Shown: positions 47,561 through 60,193 of the stretch, in pieces
How the letters are laid out: each line of letters begins with the position of its first letter
Numbering within the stretch: position 1 is the stretch's first letter
Source of the DNA: Crocodylus rhombifer
Taxonomy: Eukaryota; Chordata; Crocodylia; Crocodylidae
NCBI GenBank assembly: GCA_038503035.1
Contig: JAVSML010000943.1
Location: 254,841 to 318,840, forward strand
DNA: 64,000 nt
Direction of reading: 5' to 3'
Program-made: the position numbers and the translations under genes
Notes under the pieces: model-generated
Told to the model about the DNA's origin: nothing
What the model saw: only the letters and a program-made list of their open reading frames with translations
Databases searched by the model: none

Positions 47561-48275
47561 TAAGTAACAGTTTGACCAACTTATTTTGGGACGTATTCAC
47601 CCTATCTGCATAACTGTTCATGCGTACTCTACCTGTGTGCAGCTGCCCAACCACAGTGTACCCTCATTAAGCATGATCAAGGGGTACATGTATGCTTCAC
47701 ATCCACAGCTGAATCCCAAATTTGGCATAAGTGCCAAAAACAGCTATTACACAGCTCTCTGTAATTGCATTTAAGCATGTAAAGTAAAACAAGATTTATC
47801 CCTTAGTTTGATACCCTAAAAAGTAAAGCCACATTATCTCCATTATTTTTAAAAGACCTGCATGCAGAAAGCAAAATCTTAAACATTTTTCTAAAGACAC
47901 TATTTTTTTTTTTTTTTTTATAAACTCCTAAATAAGTCTGGCTATAAAAGTTACAATTTTGAATAGAAATTGTCATGTCTAGTTGTTTAAAGCTTGTACA
48001 TTATGTTTCCTGTCCTTTAACTTTTTTCCCTTTCTTTCTGAATGTAGACTTCTTGTCACTCCATGCTGAGCTAGAATCTTTCTGTGCCATCATCGGGGAA
48101 TTGTGACTTAAGGAAAGGACAAGCAAAGTATAGGAGGTTTTGTAATATATTGTTCAATATAAGGTTTTTCTAAAGCGCGCAATGTCACCCTTACTGATCT
48201 CATTGAACCTTTATCCCAAAACACATTCATGGTATCTATTGTAAGCTCCCCCTGGACAGGGTCTGTCTATTATGG
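47561..48275. other. No gene seen; poly-T tract
   Basis: A 17-base T-run lies at 47,903-47,919. No other feature is recognised. Confidence 0.45.
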
Positions 48276-48772
48276 TTAGGGATAGAAATTACACATGAAC
48301 CAGTACAAGTGATCAAAAACCAGTTCAAATCTGACACACAACAGAAGTTCAGTGCACATATACTGCTTTCAAAATGGCTGAAACTGATTTAAGATAAAAC
48401 TGGATGGATGTAATATTAGACTTAACTGATTTAGGTTAAATCAGGTTATTGATCTTCTGTCCTAGATCCCTTCTCAATTCAAGTTAACTCACAGTCTCCC
48501 AACATCCCAGAATGCTTTGCACCTCCCTTGCAAACCCCCCCCCCCCCGGTGGGCTGGCTAGCCTGGGCCCAATCTCTCTGCTCTCATGAAGCAGGGAGGT
48601 GTTTCTAGCACCCCCCAGCTTCTGGTCTGGGCCACTTCAGGCATGTGGTTGTATTTCTGGAATCAAAAGTGAATGTCTGTTTGTTCACTTATTGGTTCAG
48701 TCTACACAGCTTGAACTAATGAAGATTGAATTGACTCAGCCTTGAGCTATTTGACTGTCTGTACTTAGCCTA
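48276..48772 (-). mobile_element. Non-autonomous hAT-like MITE, family A
   Basis: On the - strand it starts TAGGCTAAGTACAGACAGTC. It carries the family tracts ACTGGTTTTTGATCACTTG and GTGCACTGAACTTCTGTTG in the reverse orientation to the copy at 56,325. The interior has a GC-rich core with a 13-base C-run at 48,535-48,547. No transposase. Confidence 0.65.
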
Positions 48773-50435
48773 AGTGTATACAGTGCCTACCACAAGGGGG
48801 TCTGCTTCATTATTTAGACCTCTGGATGTAGCTATAGTAGAAATAAGCATACTATTAACAATGATGCCAAAAGTTCTTTTAGCTTTCCGTAAAACTTTTC
48901 AATAAAATTATTTAAAGTAACAAGAGAGCAATAAACTTAAATTATTATGTGAAGAAGAATGTACTGCACTTTAAAACACTATTTCTCTAATAAGTAATAA
49001 AAGGAGAATATTAAAATAACAACATCATCTATTACTGCAGTTTTAGCTGTAGAGTTCAAAGTGCTTAACAAGGAAAGGTATAATTATGTGAGAACTGAAT
49101 TCTAATTATACACCCTACACACTAGGAATTGCTGCCTCCCTGTGCCCTACTGGTGATTTTCCAGAATTATAAATACTATTTTTTTTAAATAGTCCAAAAA
49201 GTATATACTTTCTAAATGCCACTAGAAGCTAAAGTTACCTGCAAAATATGCTATCACAGTCTGTCAAAGTATATCCTTTTTGCTTTCAAGCAATTAAGCA
49301 AAACCTTCCATATGTATTTTATTATGCTGAAACTAACACTAGATGACAGAGAGTTACAAATCAAATAACTTTTAAAATGATATTTTTCTTGCAATTCAGA
49401 AGCTTTTAAAGACATTGATTAAGGCCCCAATTATTCAGAAAACATCTGAAAGCTGACATATAAAATGTGTCTGTCTGAAATATAGTAATTATTCATGGTT
49501 GAAAGATTTAAAGAATTATTTTTTCTAAATGGTACTCTTGATAGCAGTCATTCTTTTACTTAGCATAATTCCAAGATTTGAATACTGTTTGTCAAACATT
49601 TTGAGCTGGGTTTTGAACTTTCAGATCTGAATGCTGAAAAATTTCCTATTAATGGAAAGTCTTGGAAATAGATCTTGGGTTGAATAGTAATATTCAAAAG
49701 TTCAGACAAAACGTGCTCTTCTCCACAGCATATTAGCACAAAGAGACAAGCATTTGGTGTGGAATAAGCATATGGCATTATAATTGGAACTGTAGAGATT
49801 CCTGTTGGTAAAGTAGCCCAATACTTTACATTACTACTTTCCATTTTCAGTTGCTTGTAGGTTAACCCAACTGGCTGTTCAGGCTGAAATTTTTTTCATG
49901 CCAGGGTGTGCCTCAGGCTGCATATTTATTTTGCAAGCTTCTGGAAATGGTTCGGCTACTTCTGAGTATGAGCTTAGGGGAAAATGCATTAGTTTTCCCA
50001 TATTAAAAAGGCCTCAAAGGGTTTCACTGAAAAAATATACTGCTGCTAAGTTTTGGAGCAGGGGCTTGAAATGTATCAGAAGAAGTCAGTCAGATATTAG
50101 CGATATCCCTTGGGCTGTTTGCATTTAAAAAATGCCCAATTCTAGCATTTGAAAAACTGAGGTGATCGCATGTTCAGCAGAAATATTTAGAGATACATCT
50201 TGGCAGATGCATTCTCTGAGGATTGCATCTGCACTAAATATACTTCAGCTCTTGGCTGTAGTGTCTTTCCCTGATATTGTGATTCCTGACTGCTGTGGTA
50301 ACCCCTCTGGCAATTGTCATAACTGAGAGTAGGAAGCCTGTCTTTAAATGTTCCTCTTCTGGTACGCAAAGAACACTGAGAAAGAAGCAGCTCTACTCTA
50401 ATGCAGAGAAGACAAGAGCAGGATTATAAAGTAAG
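48773..50435. other. No gene or classified repeat seen
   Basis: AT-rich DNA with short unconvincing frames. Confidence 0.45.
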
Positions 50436-50443
50436 GTTATGGT

Positions 50444-50672
50444 TAGGTACCTACCAAAATTGTGATTTCATGGGTTTCACAAAAAATGCAAAATCTGGCA
50501 TGGCCCACAGAAGTGGGTAATGTTTGTGAAATCTGAGGAAAAAAAAAAATATATATATATAACTTACTGAAAATAAAATGCTGGCTTCCCAAAGGGAGCC
50601 AGCAGTCCTCCTGACACTGCAGTCCAGCCTGACAGCCCACCAGTGGTGTGGGGGAGGATAACTAGACCCCTA
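50444..50672. mobile_element. Non-autonomous hAT transposon, family B
   Basis: GTTATGGT at 50,436-50,443 and 50,673-50,680 is a perfect 8-bp target duplication, the hallmark size for hAT. The element starts TAGGTACCTACCAAAATTG and ends in CCCCTA, so both ends read TAGG inward. At 229 bp it has no transposase. The start matches the element at 60,194 (TAGGGACCTACCAAA). Confidence 0.8.
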
Positions 50673-50680
50673 GTTATGGT

Positions 50681-51985
50681 AAAAGAAGGAATAGATTGAG
50701 AAAAGAATCCAAGGGCAGGGAGGAAGATGGGGACAAGTTGATGACTAAAGCTGGGATCTGGGAGGCAGAGGCTTGGTCTGGTTGGACAAAGATTACAACT
50801 GGAAGTACAAGTGGGGAATGGGGATGTTGGAACAGAAAAGGAACCAAGGGTACTACTGTAAGAGAGGCTGAACTGGCTAAGAAAGAAGACTTTAAGATGT
50901 TTATTTGTGTCTCTAGTTGCTTTGATTTGGGGCCTTATTAATGTGTGACCTTTCTATAAATCTGCTTTTTAGTATATAACTATTTGCTATGAAATATGAA
51001 GAATTATTGATTTCCTGCTTTCCTTTTCAATTGCCACAAAAGAAAGCTATCATTATGATGGCTATGTCTGTGAGCTGAAAACAGAAATAGAATTTCTGAG
51101 GGTAAGATGATCATGCCTGAAGCACATATATTAAAAACTTAATTTTTAATTTCACTACAAACAGCTCTGCATTCATTTGAAAGGAACTATTTCTCATGAA
51201 AGTATGTCTTAACAAAAAATATGTCAGCAAAAGTCCTAAAGCCAAACAGCTCTAATTCAGCAAAGAAAACAACAAAAAGAAATATTAATAAAAAGTACTT
51301 TAAAGTAATGTGACAGATGTTTGGTTTAGCAAATGTAGTTTCCTTTTATAATAATTAAAACTCTACAAATATAAAGTTCAGGACTGAAATACTAAAACAA
51401 TCAACTACAGCCATTAATTTGAAATGTGCTGGAGTCGTTAATTCTACTTTGGAAACAAAGGAAAGACTCTTAACCTGCAGGAATGCCCTCCCCCCACAAA
51501 AAGGGGACTTTTAAGAAGGATTCTATGGATATTCTAGTCTATGCCGCTGATTCTTTGATTAATTAGAAAATTTAAATTCAATAATAATAATTTCTTCTTT
51601 TTAAATCTTTCAGGATTTTATCTATATTTCCCCATTCTTTGGAATATTTTCTGTAACACTAAAGTGTTTTTTTCCCCTCTTCAGGTTTTAAATATGGAAT
51701 GCTTATGTCATGCTAAAAAGAAAAGTTTTCATTTTAAGGCCCTGACAAGGGGCCTTTCATATCAATGTGCTTGATGTTTCACATTAGATGGAAATATATC
51801 CCAAATATGTATATAAAATAGGTATCCATAGAACATATTTTAAGTCCATTTCTGTGAAGTGATAATGTCCATTTCTGTGAAGTGGTGATGACTTCTTTAG
51901 GGTTTAATTATGATGGACACACAGCGACTGTAGGATTGGTCCCTTTGTTTTACATTTTACTTGCATGGTCTTTTTCCTTGTGACT
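50681..51985. other. No gene or classified repeat seen
   Basis: AT-rich DNA with short frames only. A short direct repeat (GTCCATTTCTGTGAAGTG) occurs twice near 51,845-51,890. Confidence 0.45.
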
Positions 51986-52283
51986 GTTGCAATAGTTTGT
52001 AAAAACTACTTCAATAACACTGTATTAAGACTACCTTGCAGATGAAAAACAGCAAAGCACGTGGTTCTGACAGACTACCAGCTGAAATTTATAAGCAAGG
52101 TGGAAAAAAAGCTCTCTCACCAACAACAAGTCATTATTATGAAATCTGGAAGCATGAACACATTTCCAGTGACTTGATAGCAACCAGAATTGTTACCATA
52201 TTGAACAAAAGAGATATATCAGATCAAAACACTTATTCTGGTATTTCACTGCTACGCATATCTGAGAAGATTGTCACCCACAA

Positions 52284-52580
52284 CCATAGATTGCATAGAC
52301 ATTAGGGCTGGAAGGGACCTCACAAGATCTTCGAGTCCAGCCGCCTGCCCCAGAGGCAGGAAGTCAGCAGGGGTCATAGGATCCCAGCAAGATAACCATC
52401 CACATTTCCCTTGAAGGCGTTCAAATTAGGTGCTTGAACCATCTCTGGCAGTTGTCTATTCCAGATTTTGGGGGCTCGGACAGTAAAGAAGTTCTTCATT
52501 ATGTCCAGCCTGAAACGGTCACAGAGAAGTTTGTGACTGTTTGACCTTGTCATCCCTTGGGGCTCTTTGGTGAGCAGTCT
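52284..52580 (-). mobile_element. CR1 3' fragment nested in the LINE
   Basis: The CR1 3' end (CATAGATTGCATAGACATTA) and the C-terminal ORF2 tract (FRLDIMKNFFTVRAPKIWN, - strand) are clear. CCACAA at 52,278-52,283 and 52,581-52,586 is a direct repeat suited to a target duplication, and the host LINE coding sequence resumes directly after it. Confidence 0.88.
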
Positions 52581-52835
52581 CCACAATAGACTCACTTTTC
52601 TCCCTGAGGAGATTCTACCTGAATCCCAATGTATTGTAAGATGATTAAGAGGTACAATTTATATGATCTGTGTTGCTAGACAGCTGCAGGAGAAATCCCA
52701 CAAGCAACACTGAGATCTTTACATTGCTTTCATTGACCTAAGGCCTTTGATTCAATCAAGAAAGATGCCTTATGGAAGACTGTGATGAGAGTTCGATGCC
52801 TACCAAAATGTGTTACCATTATCAGACTCCTTCAA

Positions 52836-53084
52836 GGCTAGGTACAGACATAACTTATACTGGTAAAAATGTAATCACAAACTGGTCTATACCCATAACA
52901 GAACAGAAGTTTGATGCACACAGACTGATTTAAAAATGGTGGAACCCAGTCCAAGATTTGTCCCCTCCTACCAAAGGGTGAATCTGTGTTCTGTTCATTA
53001 CCAATCTAAACTACACCAATTACAGAAAACTGCAGAACTTACATTGATTTTGCCCCAGGCTTTTTGCATGTTTGTACTTAGCTC
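52836..53084. mobile_element. Family A MITE nested in the LINE
   Basis: Left end GGCTAGGTACAGACATAAC and right end TGTTTGTACTTAGC are inverted repeats, and AACAGAACAGAAGTTTGATG is the family's internal tract. The LINE frame reads IRLLQ before it and MTAIILRNGLKTN after it, which shows insertion into the RT gene. A short TCAAG repeat flanks it; a full 8-bp duplication is not intact. Confidence 0.75.
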
Positions 53085-54540
53085 AAGAAAATATGACAGC
53101 AATCATCCTAAGAAATGGCTTGAAAACAAACTCCTTCACTATTAGAACTGGAGTCAAGCAAGGATGTGTGATTGCACCAACACTTTTTTCTATCTATAGA
53201 AAGCTATTCCACTTCTCATTACTGATAGACTTCTAGCTGGAGTCAGCATCCAATATTGCATGGGCAGAAACCTTTTTAACATCAACCAGTTACATTCCAA
53301 ATCCAAGATAACCAACACCTCCAATACTGAGGTATACTGATGATTGTGTTGTGTGTGCTCACTCATTTGAAGAGCTCCAGGTCACTCTTAACTGGATCTA
53401 CCAGCTGCTCCTCCACATATTACAATTAGAGGGCAAATCTTGGAAAACGTCTAGCATTTTCCCTCGCTTAGTAGGTAAAGTAAATATAGTTAATAATATT
53501 TAACAAACTCTGCCAGTAGTGTCTTTGGATGTCTCTTAAATCATGCCTGATGATCATGCCATCAGGACCCAAAGAAAACTTCGCATCTACCAGGCTGTTG
53601 TCATCTGTACCCTATTGGATAGGTGAAAAACTTTGATGACATATCTTTGATGACACCTGAAAGCTTTGGAATATTACCAAAATCCTCATATCAACTGGAA
53701 GAATGGGAGAATGAATGGCTGTGTTCTGACTTAAGCAAACATCACCGGCATTGAAGCATGTTTATACAGCACCAGCTCCTTTGGACAGGATTTGTCATAA
53801 GGATGCCTGACAACTGGTTCTCAGAACAGTCCTATATTCCCAATTCATCAATGAGCAGTGCTCTAAAGGTAGGCAAAAGAATACCTTGAAGGCCAATTGA
53901 AGAAATGCAGTACTGATACACCTGGAAGACTTAAGCATTGAATCATTCCTAGTGGCACCAGGATGTACAACAAGGTATTGATCATTTTGAGCAAACTCAC
54001 CTCACTGAAGAGGTGAGCAAATAAGAGAGACAAAGGGAAAGCACCATAACCCGACATCACCAGTATCTCCTCCTTGCTCCCAGAACTATTTGACATGGTT
54101 GCAGTTAAACATATGGATCTCAGATCATACTCCTCAATCATCTCTGGATTCATTGATGACTTCCCTATTCACTGGAAGACTTGTCCTTATATCAAGGGAC
54201 TGCCACTGCTGCTAAGCTACTAGGAAAGAATGTTGGTCTGGATCAAACAGGGTGCATTGGCATCACAATGTGATGTCTCATTTAAATACCCTGTCACTCA
54301 GGAGAATGTGGCCCTAATTAGGCTCCCTATATAGTGAGAGTTGGGTAGTTCAGAATGGGATTCACAGGAATCATCAAAATGAGCCAGGGATAAACTTAAC
54401 CTAACCAATAGGAAATACAAAGGGTATGTGTGTTCATATGTGTGTGTTTGGAGAGATTTTTGCTCTGTTATTCTTCAGAAATTAAGGCCCACATTTCAGA
54501 ATAGAAAGAGTATTCACTGAATCTTACCCAAACTTTTCTT

Positions 54541-55675
54541 CTTTCTGTAACGCGGCACGTGACGCTACCCATGCCCTCACCTGAATAGTGGGATCCTGGG
54601 ATACCCAATAACCAGTGGCCCTGCCCAGCTCCCTGAGTAGCTGCTGTAGGGCCCCAGAGCAGAGAGCCTCCCCTGACAATAAAACAACCTTGCAGACTGT
54701 TATAAAACTATTTACAGGATTTAATTATTTACAAGGTACCATATAACCAATACAATAGAACAAATGTTATACCGCATGACCTGGTGATGGTGGCCTAAGG
54801 ATTAATGCTTCTTAGATACACTTTACTATAGGGGAAGGTATGCAAGTTACATAAATACATTGATACTCCAACTAATAAACCATCAAAAACTTATTTACAC
54901 AGTTTATAACTTGGACAGTGTGTACTGAGGACCCTGTATGCACTGCCTCTGCCTGGGTGTCTCAGGGAGCAGGACTGTCTGTGCCCCTGCACAGGATCTG
55001 TGGGTGGTCCCTGGTGCTAGCATCCCTCGCATGAGCTCCAGGAGTCTCAGTGCAGCAGGCAGTGGCTCCTCCCCTGCAGTCCCCTGCAAGAGAGCTTATC
55101 CTTCTCCAGACCCCTTCCTTGGCTCTGTAGGAAGCAGGGTCTGGGCTGCCGGTTGTAACAGTTTCCCCTGCCCAGCACAGCCTCACAGCACCCAGCAAAC
55201 GTAGCCCCTCCCCGGTGCCTTCTCACTCACAGGGGAAAAAACCAGGGCAGTCTCCAGCCTCTTTCCCTGCCCCTGCACCTCCCTCCCCTGCTGTGCTCAC
55301 CCAGCCACATGGGGGCTTGCAGGAGGGTCTTCCCAGGTTTGGAGTCTCCTCGCAGGCAGTTCCTCTCTTGTTCTGCTGGGGCAGGGCTCTGAGGTGAAGG
55401 GTGGGAGAACAGACACACTGTAGCACTCTTCCCTGCTATTGCTACTTCTGCTGGGCTCTGCCAGGGGCTCTTGGAGGGCCAGCTGGCTGGCCAGCCATGA
55501 AAAGATCCTTTCCCTGGTCTCCAGCTTGTCTCTCATCCCCTCTCTCCTTTGTTCTCTCCCAAGGAAAACTGCTCCTTTCTTTTAGCCAAGACTCTCAGCC
55601 AGTCCCAGGCCAGGCCTCTTCCCGGGCTTTTGCCAACATCTCTCATTAAAACCCTCCTGGGGTTACATCACCCTT
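54541..55675 (-). mobile_element. Candidate GC-rich LTR-like block
   Basis: TGTAAC at the left (54,546) and GTTACA at the right (ending 55,667) bound a GC-rich block, and another CTGTTACA on the - strand at about 55,155 looks like an LTR end. These ends resemble the LTR family at 33.7 kb (CTGTTACA). No exact target duplication was found at a TG/CA boundary; a GAAAG pair fits only if the start is shifted. Frames within it lack domains. Confidence 0.3.
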
Positions 55676-56324
55676 TCCACTTCAAAGATGGCTACCTCCA
55701 CAGCAGCTTCACTCACCCTCAGGGCAAACAGTGTCCCTACTGAGTGTGTCTCTTCACACTCTGTTCTTCTATTCATTCAGGTGGGTCCATTTTTAATGCT
55801 GCTACATATCACACATGCATGTACACACACACAAGTTGGAAGCAAATCACTGGAGCAGTGCAAGGTCCCTTAAGAGGAAGTAGAGTCACAGACCTGCTGA
55901 TGATTGTAAGAGACTACCTGTGTCCCAGGACTGGGCAATTTGGTTCTTTTTTGTTAACTATTATTACCCTAAAAGCAAAGGTGATGATATATTGTCCAAA
56001 AATTCTCTTAATAAAACGTCTCTAATTAAGTAAGCTTGCAAATGGGGAGGCATCCTGTGTCCTTTACCTAATGACTCCAAGCCTAAGGGTTATTCTTACT
56101 TGCTTTCTGGAACAATTAACATTTTAAGTACTTTTAAAGAAAATGTAATAGCTTTGCCACAGAATATTGAGAAAGTGTTACTCAAAAAAAAACACTTTAG
56201 CGTGATTTTTACAGCAGTTTACTAGGGGACAGAAAATCTGGGTTCAGGTTCATGATCCCTAACAGAGAGAAAACATTTGAATTTGTGTTTTCATTATCCC
56301 TTGTGAGAACACTAACCACAAGCC

Positions 56325-57136
56325 TATTGGCTAAGTACAGACAGCCAAAAAGCCTGAGGCTGAATTGATTCAGTCTTTGAAGGTTAGTTTAAATTGCACA
56401 GATTAAATAAAAACAGAAATGACCAGACATTTACCTTTGATTCAGGATACAAAGCCACATGCCTGCAGTGGCTTAGACTCAGGTGGGTGGTGGGACACAA
56501 GCATGGCTGTCTGGCACATAGCCTACATGAGATGTGTGTTCACTTCCTGTTCCTGCTGCCCCTGAGGTCTCTGGGATTTGCAGTCCAAAATCATAGCAGC
56601 AGGACTCTGCAGAGTTGCTCATTCCTTCCTCTTCCTGCTTCCAGGTGCCTCTAGGATATGTAGTCCACAGATGTAGCCAGCAATAAGTTTGAGCAGGGAA
56701 AAAAGTGGTTTTTAACATCCTTCCCTGGCCCCAGAACCCAGCCAGTTTGCCGGGGGGGGCAGCCCCCTCCACAGACTTGGCTGTCTCTTCAGCCAGGCTC
56801 CTCCCCTCTCCCCCCCACACACCATCAGCCAGCCCTCACTGCTCCAGCTAGGGAGCAGAGGGACAGGGCCAGCCCTGCTCTCTGGACCAGGTAACCCAGC
56901 CCAGGGCTGCAAAACATACTGAGGGACTGTGACTTTACTTGAACCAGGAAGGGGTCTGGCACAGAAGTTTCATAAACCAGTTTGACCCAGATTAGCTAGG
57001 TCTTAAACTACACTGAACCAGGTTTATCTTAAACCAATTTCAGTCATTTTGAAACTGGTTTATGTGCACTGAACTTCTGTTCTGTTACAGGTTTAAACCA
57101 GTTTCTGATCATTTAAACTGGTTTATGTGTAACTTC
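56325..57136 (+). mobile_element. Non-autonomous hAT-like MITE, family A, long copy
   Basis: It begins TATTGGCTAAGTACAGACAG and carries the family tracts GTGCACTGAACTTCTGTTC and GTTACAGGTTTAAACCAG near its right end, where the terminal repeat is eroded. An extra GC-rich interior of about 400 bp (about 56,460-56,930) makes it longer than its relatives. The frames inside show no domain. Confidence 0.6.
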
Positions 57137-57600
57137 TTTCCCCCGCCATTCGGTGTAAAGGGGACACCTTGTCATTATCATTTGCGGGGAGGAAAGACAT
57201 CAGTAAGCCCCACTGCCCAAAGTCAGCCCCACTGTGGAAATAGGCTACAGTTTATGTGCTGAGCAGCTTGGCATCCTCAAGACCTTGGCAACAGAACTAT
57301 AGGTGCCTGGGAAACTTTAGGTGCATTGAGAGTTAGAAAGCAGTTAAGCAGATGTTCTGAGGCATTCAGTGGTGGCCATATTTTGGAAATAGGCACTTAA
57401 GTCCCTTGTAGATTTAGCTCTTTCTCTATAGTTATGCTTTAGTGATCTGAACACTGAACACTTTTTAAAAGGAAAATCAGTCAAAGCCAAATGACCTTTT
57501 TTCCTCCTTTTTTAAAAACTTCCTTTGTGGCATTAACTCTAACTTAGTATTTAAATGCATGGTTTTCCTGTTAAAAGTCATACCTGCTGGGTTTGGGTTT

Positions 57601-57628
57601 TCTTTTCTTTTCTTTTTTTTTTTTTTAC
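57601..57628 (+). repeat. Pyrimidine/poly-T tract
   Basis: TCTTTTCTTTTCTTTT followed by a T-run. Confidence 0.9.
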
Positions 57629-57726
57629 AGTAAACTTCACTTTTCCTTATAGATTAAAAAAAGCAGATTTTAAATGTGAACATTAGAACTAATGCAAACT
57701 GAAGTTGAGAAAACAAGCATGAAAGT

Positions 57727-57840
57727 CAGGGATTTCCAAACTTTTTAAAGTGTTCCTATTGTGACACAGAGTAAATCCTCCAGGGGGATTTACTCTGTGT
57801 CACAGTAGGAACAGTTCAAAAAGAGTTGTTGCACGCCAGA
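57727..57840. mobile_element. Long-hairpin MITE
   Basis: Arms 57,751-57,778 and 57,786-57,813 pair at 27 of 28 positions, the odd one being a G-T wobble in RNA, around a 7-base loop. Weaker pairing continues outward (ACTTTTTAAAG with TTCAAAAAGAGTT). The start CAGGGATTTCCAAAC resembles hAT-type ends. The RNA would form a hairpin of pre-miRNA size. Confidence 0.7.
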
Positions 57841-60185
57841 AGCCTCATCAAGTTACTACACCCACTACAACACTAACAGGGTGAAGTGTCTCAGTAATGC
57901 AAAAGGCAAAGTAGAAAATAAATTGCATTTTTTTATTCTGCTTTTATTGACAAAAGTGTAAGTTCCATGGGCAGCTTCCTATCACCTGCATTACAATATA
58001 TGAATTTGCAGAAAGCTGAGATTACTATCCTTCATTCTGACTATTATTGTCCCATTGTTTCTTTGTACTCTGTGATGTTTCCACTGATATTTAAGGGTCT
58101 GGTTTTTACCCTTATTTCCCTGATTGCCCTGTCTAGGGACTCCTGTGGTATATTCTGACTCTTTCCTGCCACATCTTGATTAATTTTGATGTTATTAGTC
58201 AGGAGGTGTTACTGCCGCAGTAGGACACTGGCGATCTGTCTAGATTTTTATCTGTGTTACAATCTCTCCTGTGGCTCTCAGACAACACCCAAGATTTAAA
58301 TCATCAATTAAATCCAAGTCTTAAAGGGGTTGAACAATACTCTTTATTATTTTTTTTTTCTCCTTACGTCCACAACCAGTTCACAGTCAGATGGATTGCA
58401 GCTCTTTCAAACTGTTTTATATACTTTTAATTTTCCCTTTGGAAACAATTTGTTGAATCTTGTCTTAAGTAATACACAATTATGGGTAACTACAGAACCA
58501 TTTTTTAACATGACAGGAGAGTTTACTTTCAGTCTCTTTCTTTCTTTCTTTCTTTTTTTTTTTTGGTGATATCTTATCTCACTAAGTCCTTTGGGACACT
58601 CCCACTTCTTCTCTGTAAGGGTCGGGGAGTAGCCATTACTCAGGCTCCTTCTCCCCTCAAACATCCCTAGAGTACAATCAGCCCCAATCAATGTCAAGCA
58701 AAAAGGAAAAGAAAGAATAAACTCAGCTTTCATTAAACCTGATGAGCACCTGCAGCTCCTTCCTTCTCGCGGTTTCTGCCAAATATTCCTCTCCTCGGAG
58801 CGACCCAAGTGTTGACTTATTTTTCCAGGGACTCCCACCTCAGTCTTCCAGTCATGCCCTCTCTGGCACACAGGACTGGCTCCTGGGATTTCCCCGTGCC
58901 AGTAGTTTTTCATGGCTTCTCTTCCTTGGAGCCATATTTCACTCCTCTCCCTCTCCACGCACCATGCTGTCCCTCACCAAGTTTTTCAATCTTAAAGGAA
59001 CATCTGCTCCAGAAATGGCATTCTCCCCACGCAGCCTCTTTTCCTGTTTGAAGCATTTGGTTTATAGCCAGTACCTCTTCACATACTCCCTCATCTTGTC
59101 CTACTTAAATTGCAAGCACTTTGTGGTAGGAATGATATTTTTGTTTTATATTTGTCCGGCGCAATGGGATTCTGATCTATGATTAGTTTTTTAGCTGTTG
59201 TCTTCATCATTGTTAATTATGATTTCTATTAACATGATACTGGAAAATGTGAGTTTTGAATGCTAATTATCTCAACCTCAAAAAATAAACCTAGTATTAA
59301 TACAAACTTTGGACTCTGGCCTTCAACAAATAATGTACAGAGGACTGCTGCTCTCAGAGAAGGCCAAATGTATTTCACTTGGACTCATTTGGAGGCTCAT
59401 AATGTCAGTAATTAAAGGACAGACCATCATTTCCCCTACAGATCATATAAAAGTACATAAAACATTACATTAAAGGAGGAGTTTGTATGGGCTCAGTTTT
59501 GATTTTTGTGACAAAACGGTTACTTTGGGGGTTTTCATAAAAATCGTGGACTTTTTCACTGACCGCAGAAAAAGAGTCTCCTATACCAGCCTATCAGTGT
59601 TAACAAATTTACAATTTAGAGCAATCTTTCCTATTCTGGAGTTGAGAAAACAACTGTTATTGACATTAATGGGAGTTGGATCATGTCCTATATGCCAACT
59701 CCAATTCAGTCTAGATGAGAGGACTGAGAATTTTTAAAATAATTTTATTGCAAAAAAAAAGAAAGAAAATTATTGCATTGAAATTATGCTTAAATTAAAA
59801 TGATCATCTAACATTTTTTCTGCAGTTTTTTTCTTGGAATGCTTTTAACATTGTTTGACATGACAAAATCCTGCCTTTTCTTATATGTACTTTCGTTAAG
59901 TGACCAGCCCCCTAGCTGAACCCTGAGGTTTGTGGTAGTGGCAGGGTTATCCTACCTAATTTTCACAACTGATGATCTTTTCTGAGTTTCAAAGAAGAAA
60001 ATCACCTTTGAAGGAGAAAATTCTTTTTTACACAATTTCAAAGTGGCATATTTTAATAATTGTTTGCTTGTTTCTATTTTATAGGCATGAAGATGGCAGT
60101 AGTGTTATATAAGTGGGTTTGTGTGCTGGTGCCTGTGTAGATAGGCTTTGTTTCTTTGCAACCCCCTTTCCTGCTCTAAACAATA
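57841..60185. other. No gene or classified repeat seen
   Basis: Mixed DNA with a (CTTT)n/poly-T tract near 58,540-58,566 and frames up to 183 codons (- strand, 58,407-58,958). That frame reads through the simple repeat as a lysine/glutamate run and lacks a domain, so it is not called a gene. Confidence 0.4.
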
Positions 60186-60193
60186 GTCCATAA

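Larger units (their letters stand above)
51990..54240 (+). pseudogene. Composite non-CR1 LINE with two nested insertions
   Basis: Scattered frames follow the order of a LINE RT: MKNSKARGSDRLPAEIYK at about 52,036, then IVTILNKRDISDQNTYSGISLL, then LPEEILPESQC near 52,600, IAFIDL near 52,730, RTGVKQGCVIAPTLFS near 53,150-53,195, YTDDCVV near 53,335, and a post-RT basic region to about 54,150. It is the same family as the - strand copy at 8,755-10,110. A CR1 (52,284-52,580) and a MITE (52,836-53,084) split it. Many stops show great age. Confidence 0.75.

Noticed and set aside
58407..58958. 183-codon frame on the - strand
   Set aside because: It reads through the (CTTT)n tract as a KKRKKERKR run; no recognisable domain or conserved exon structure.
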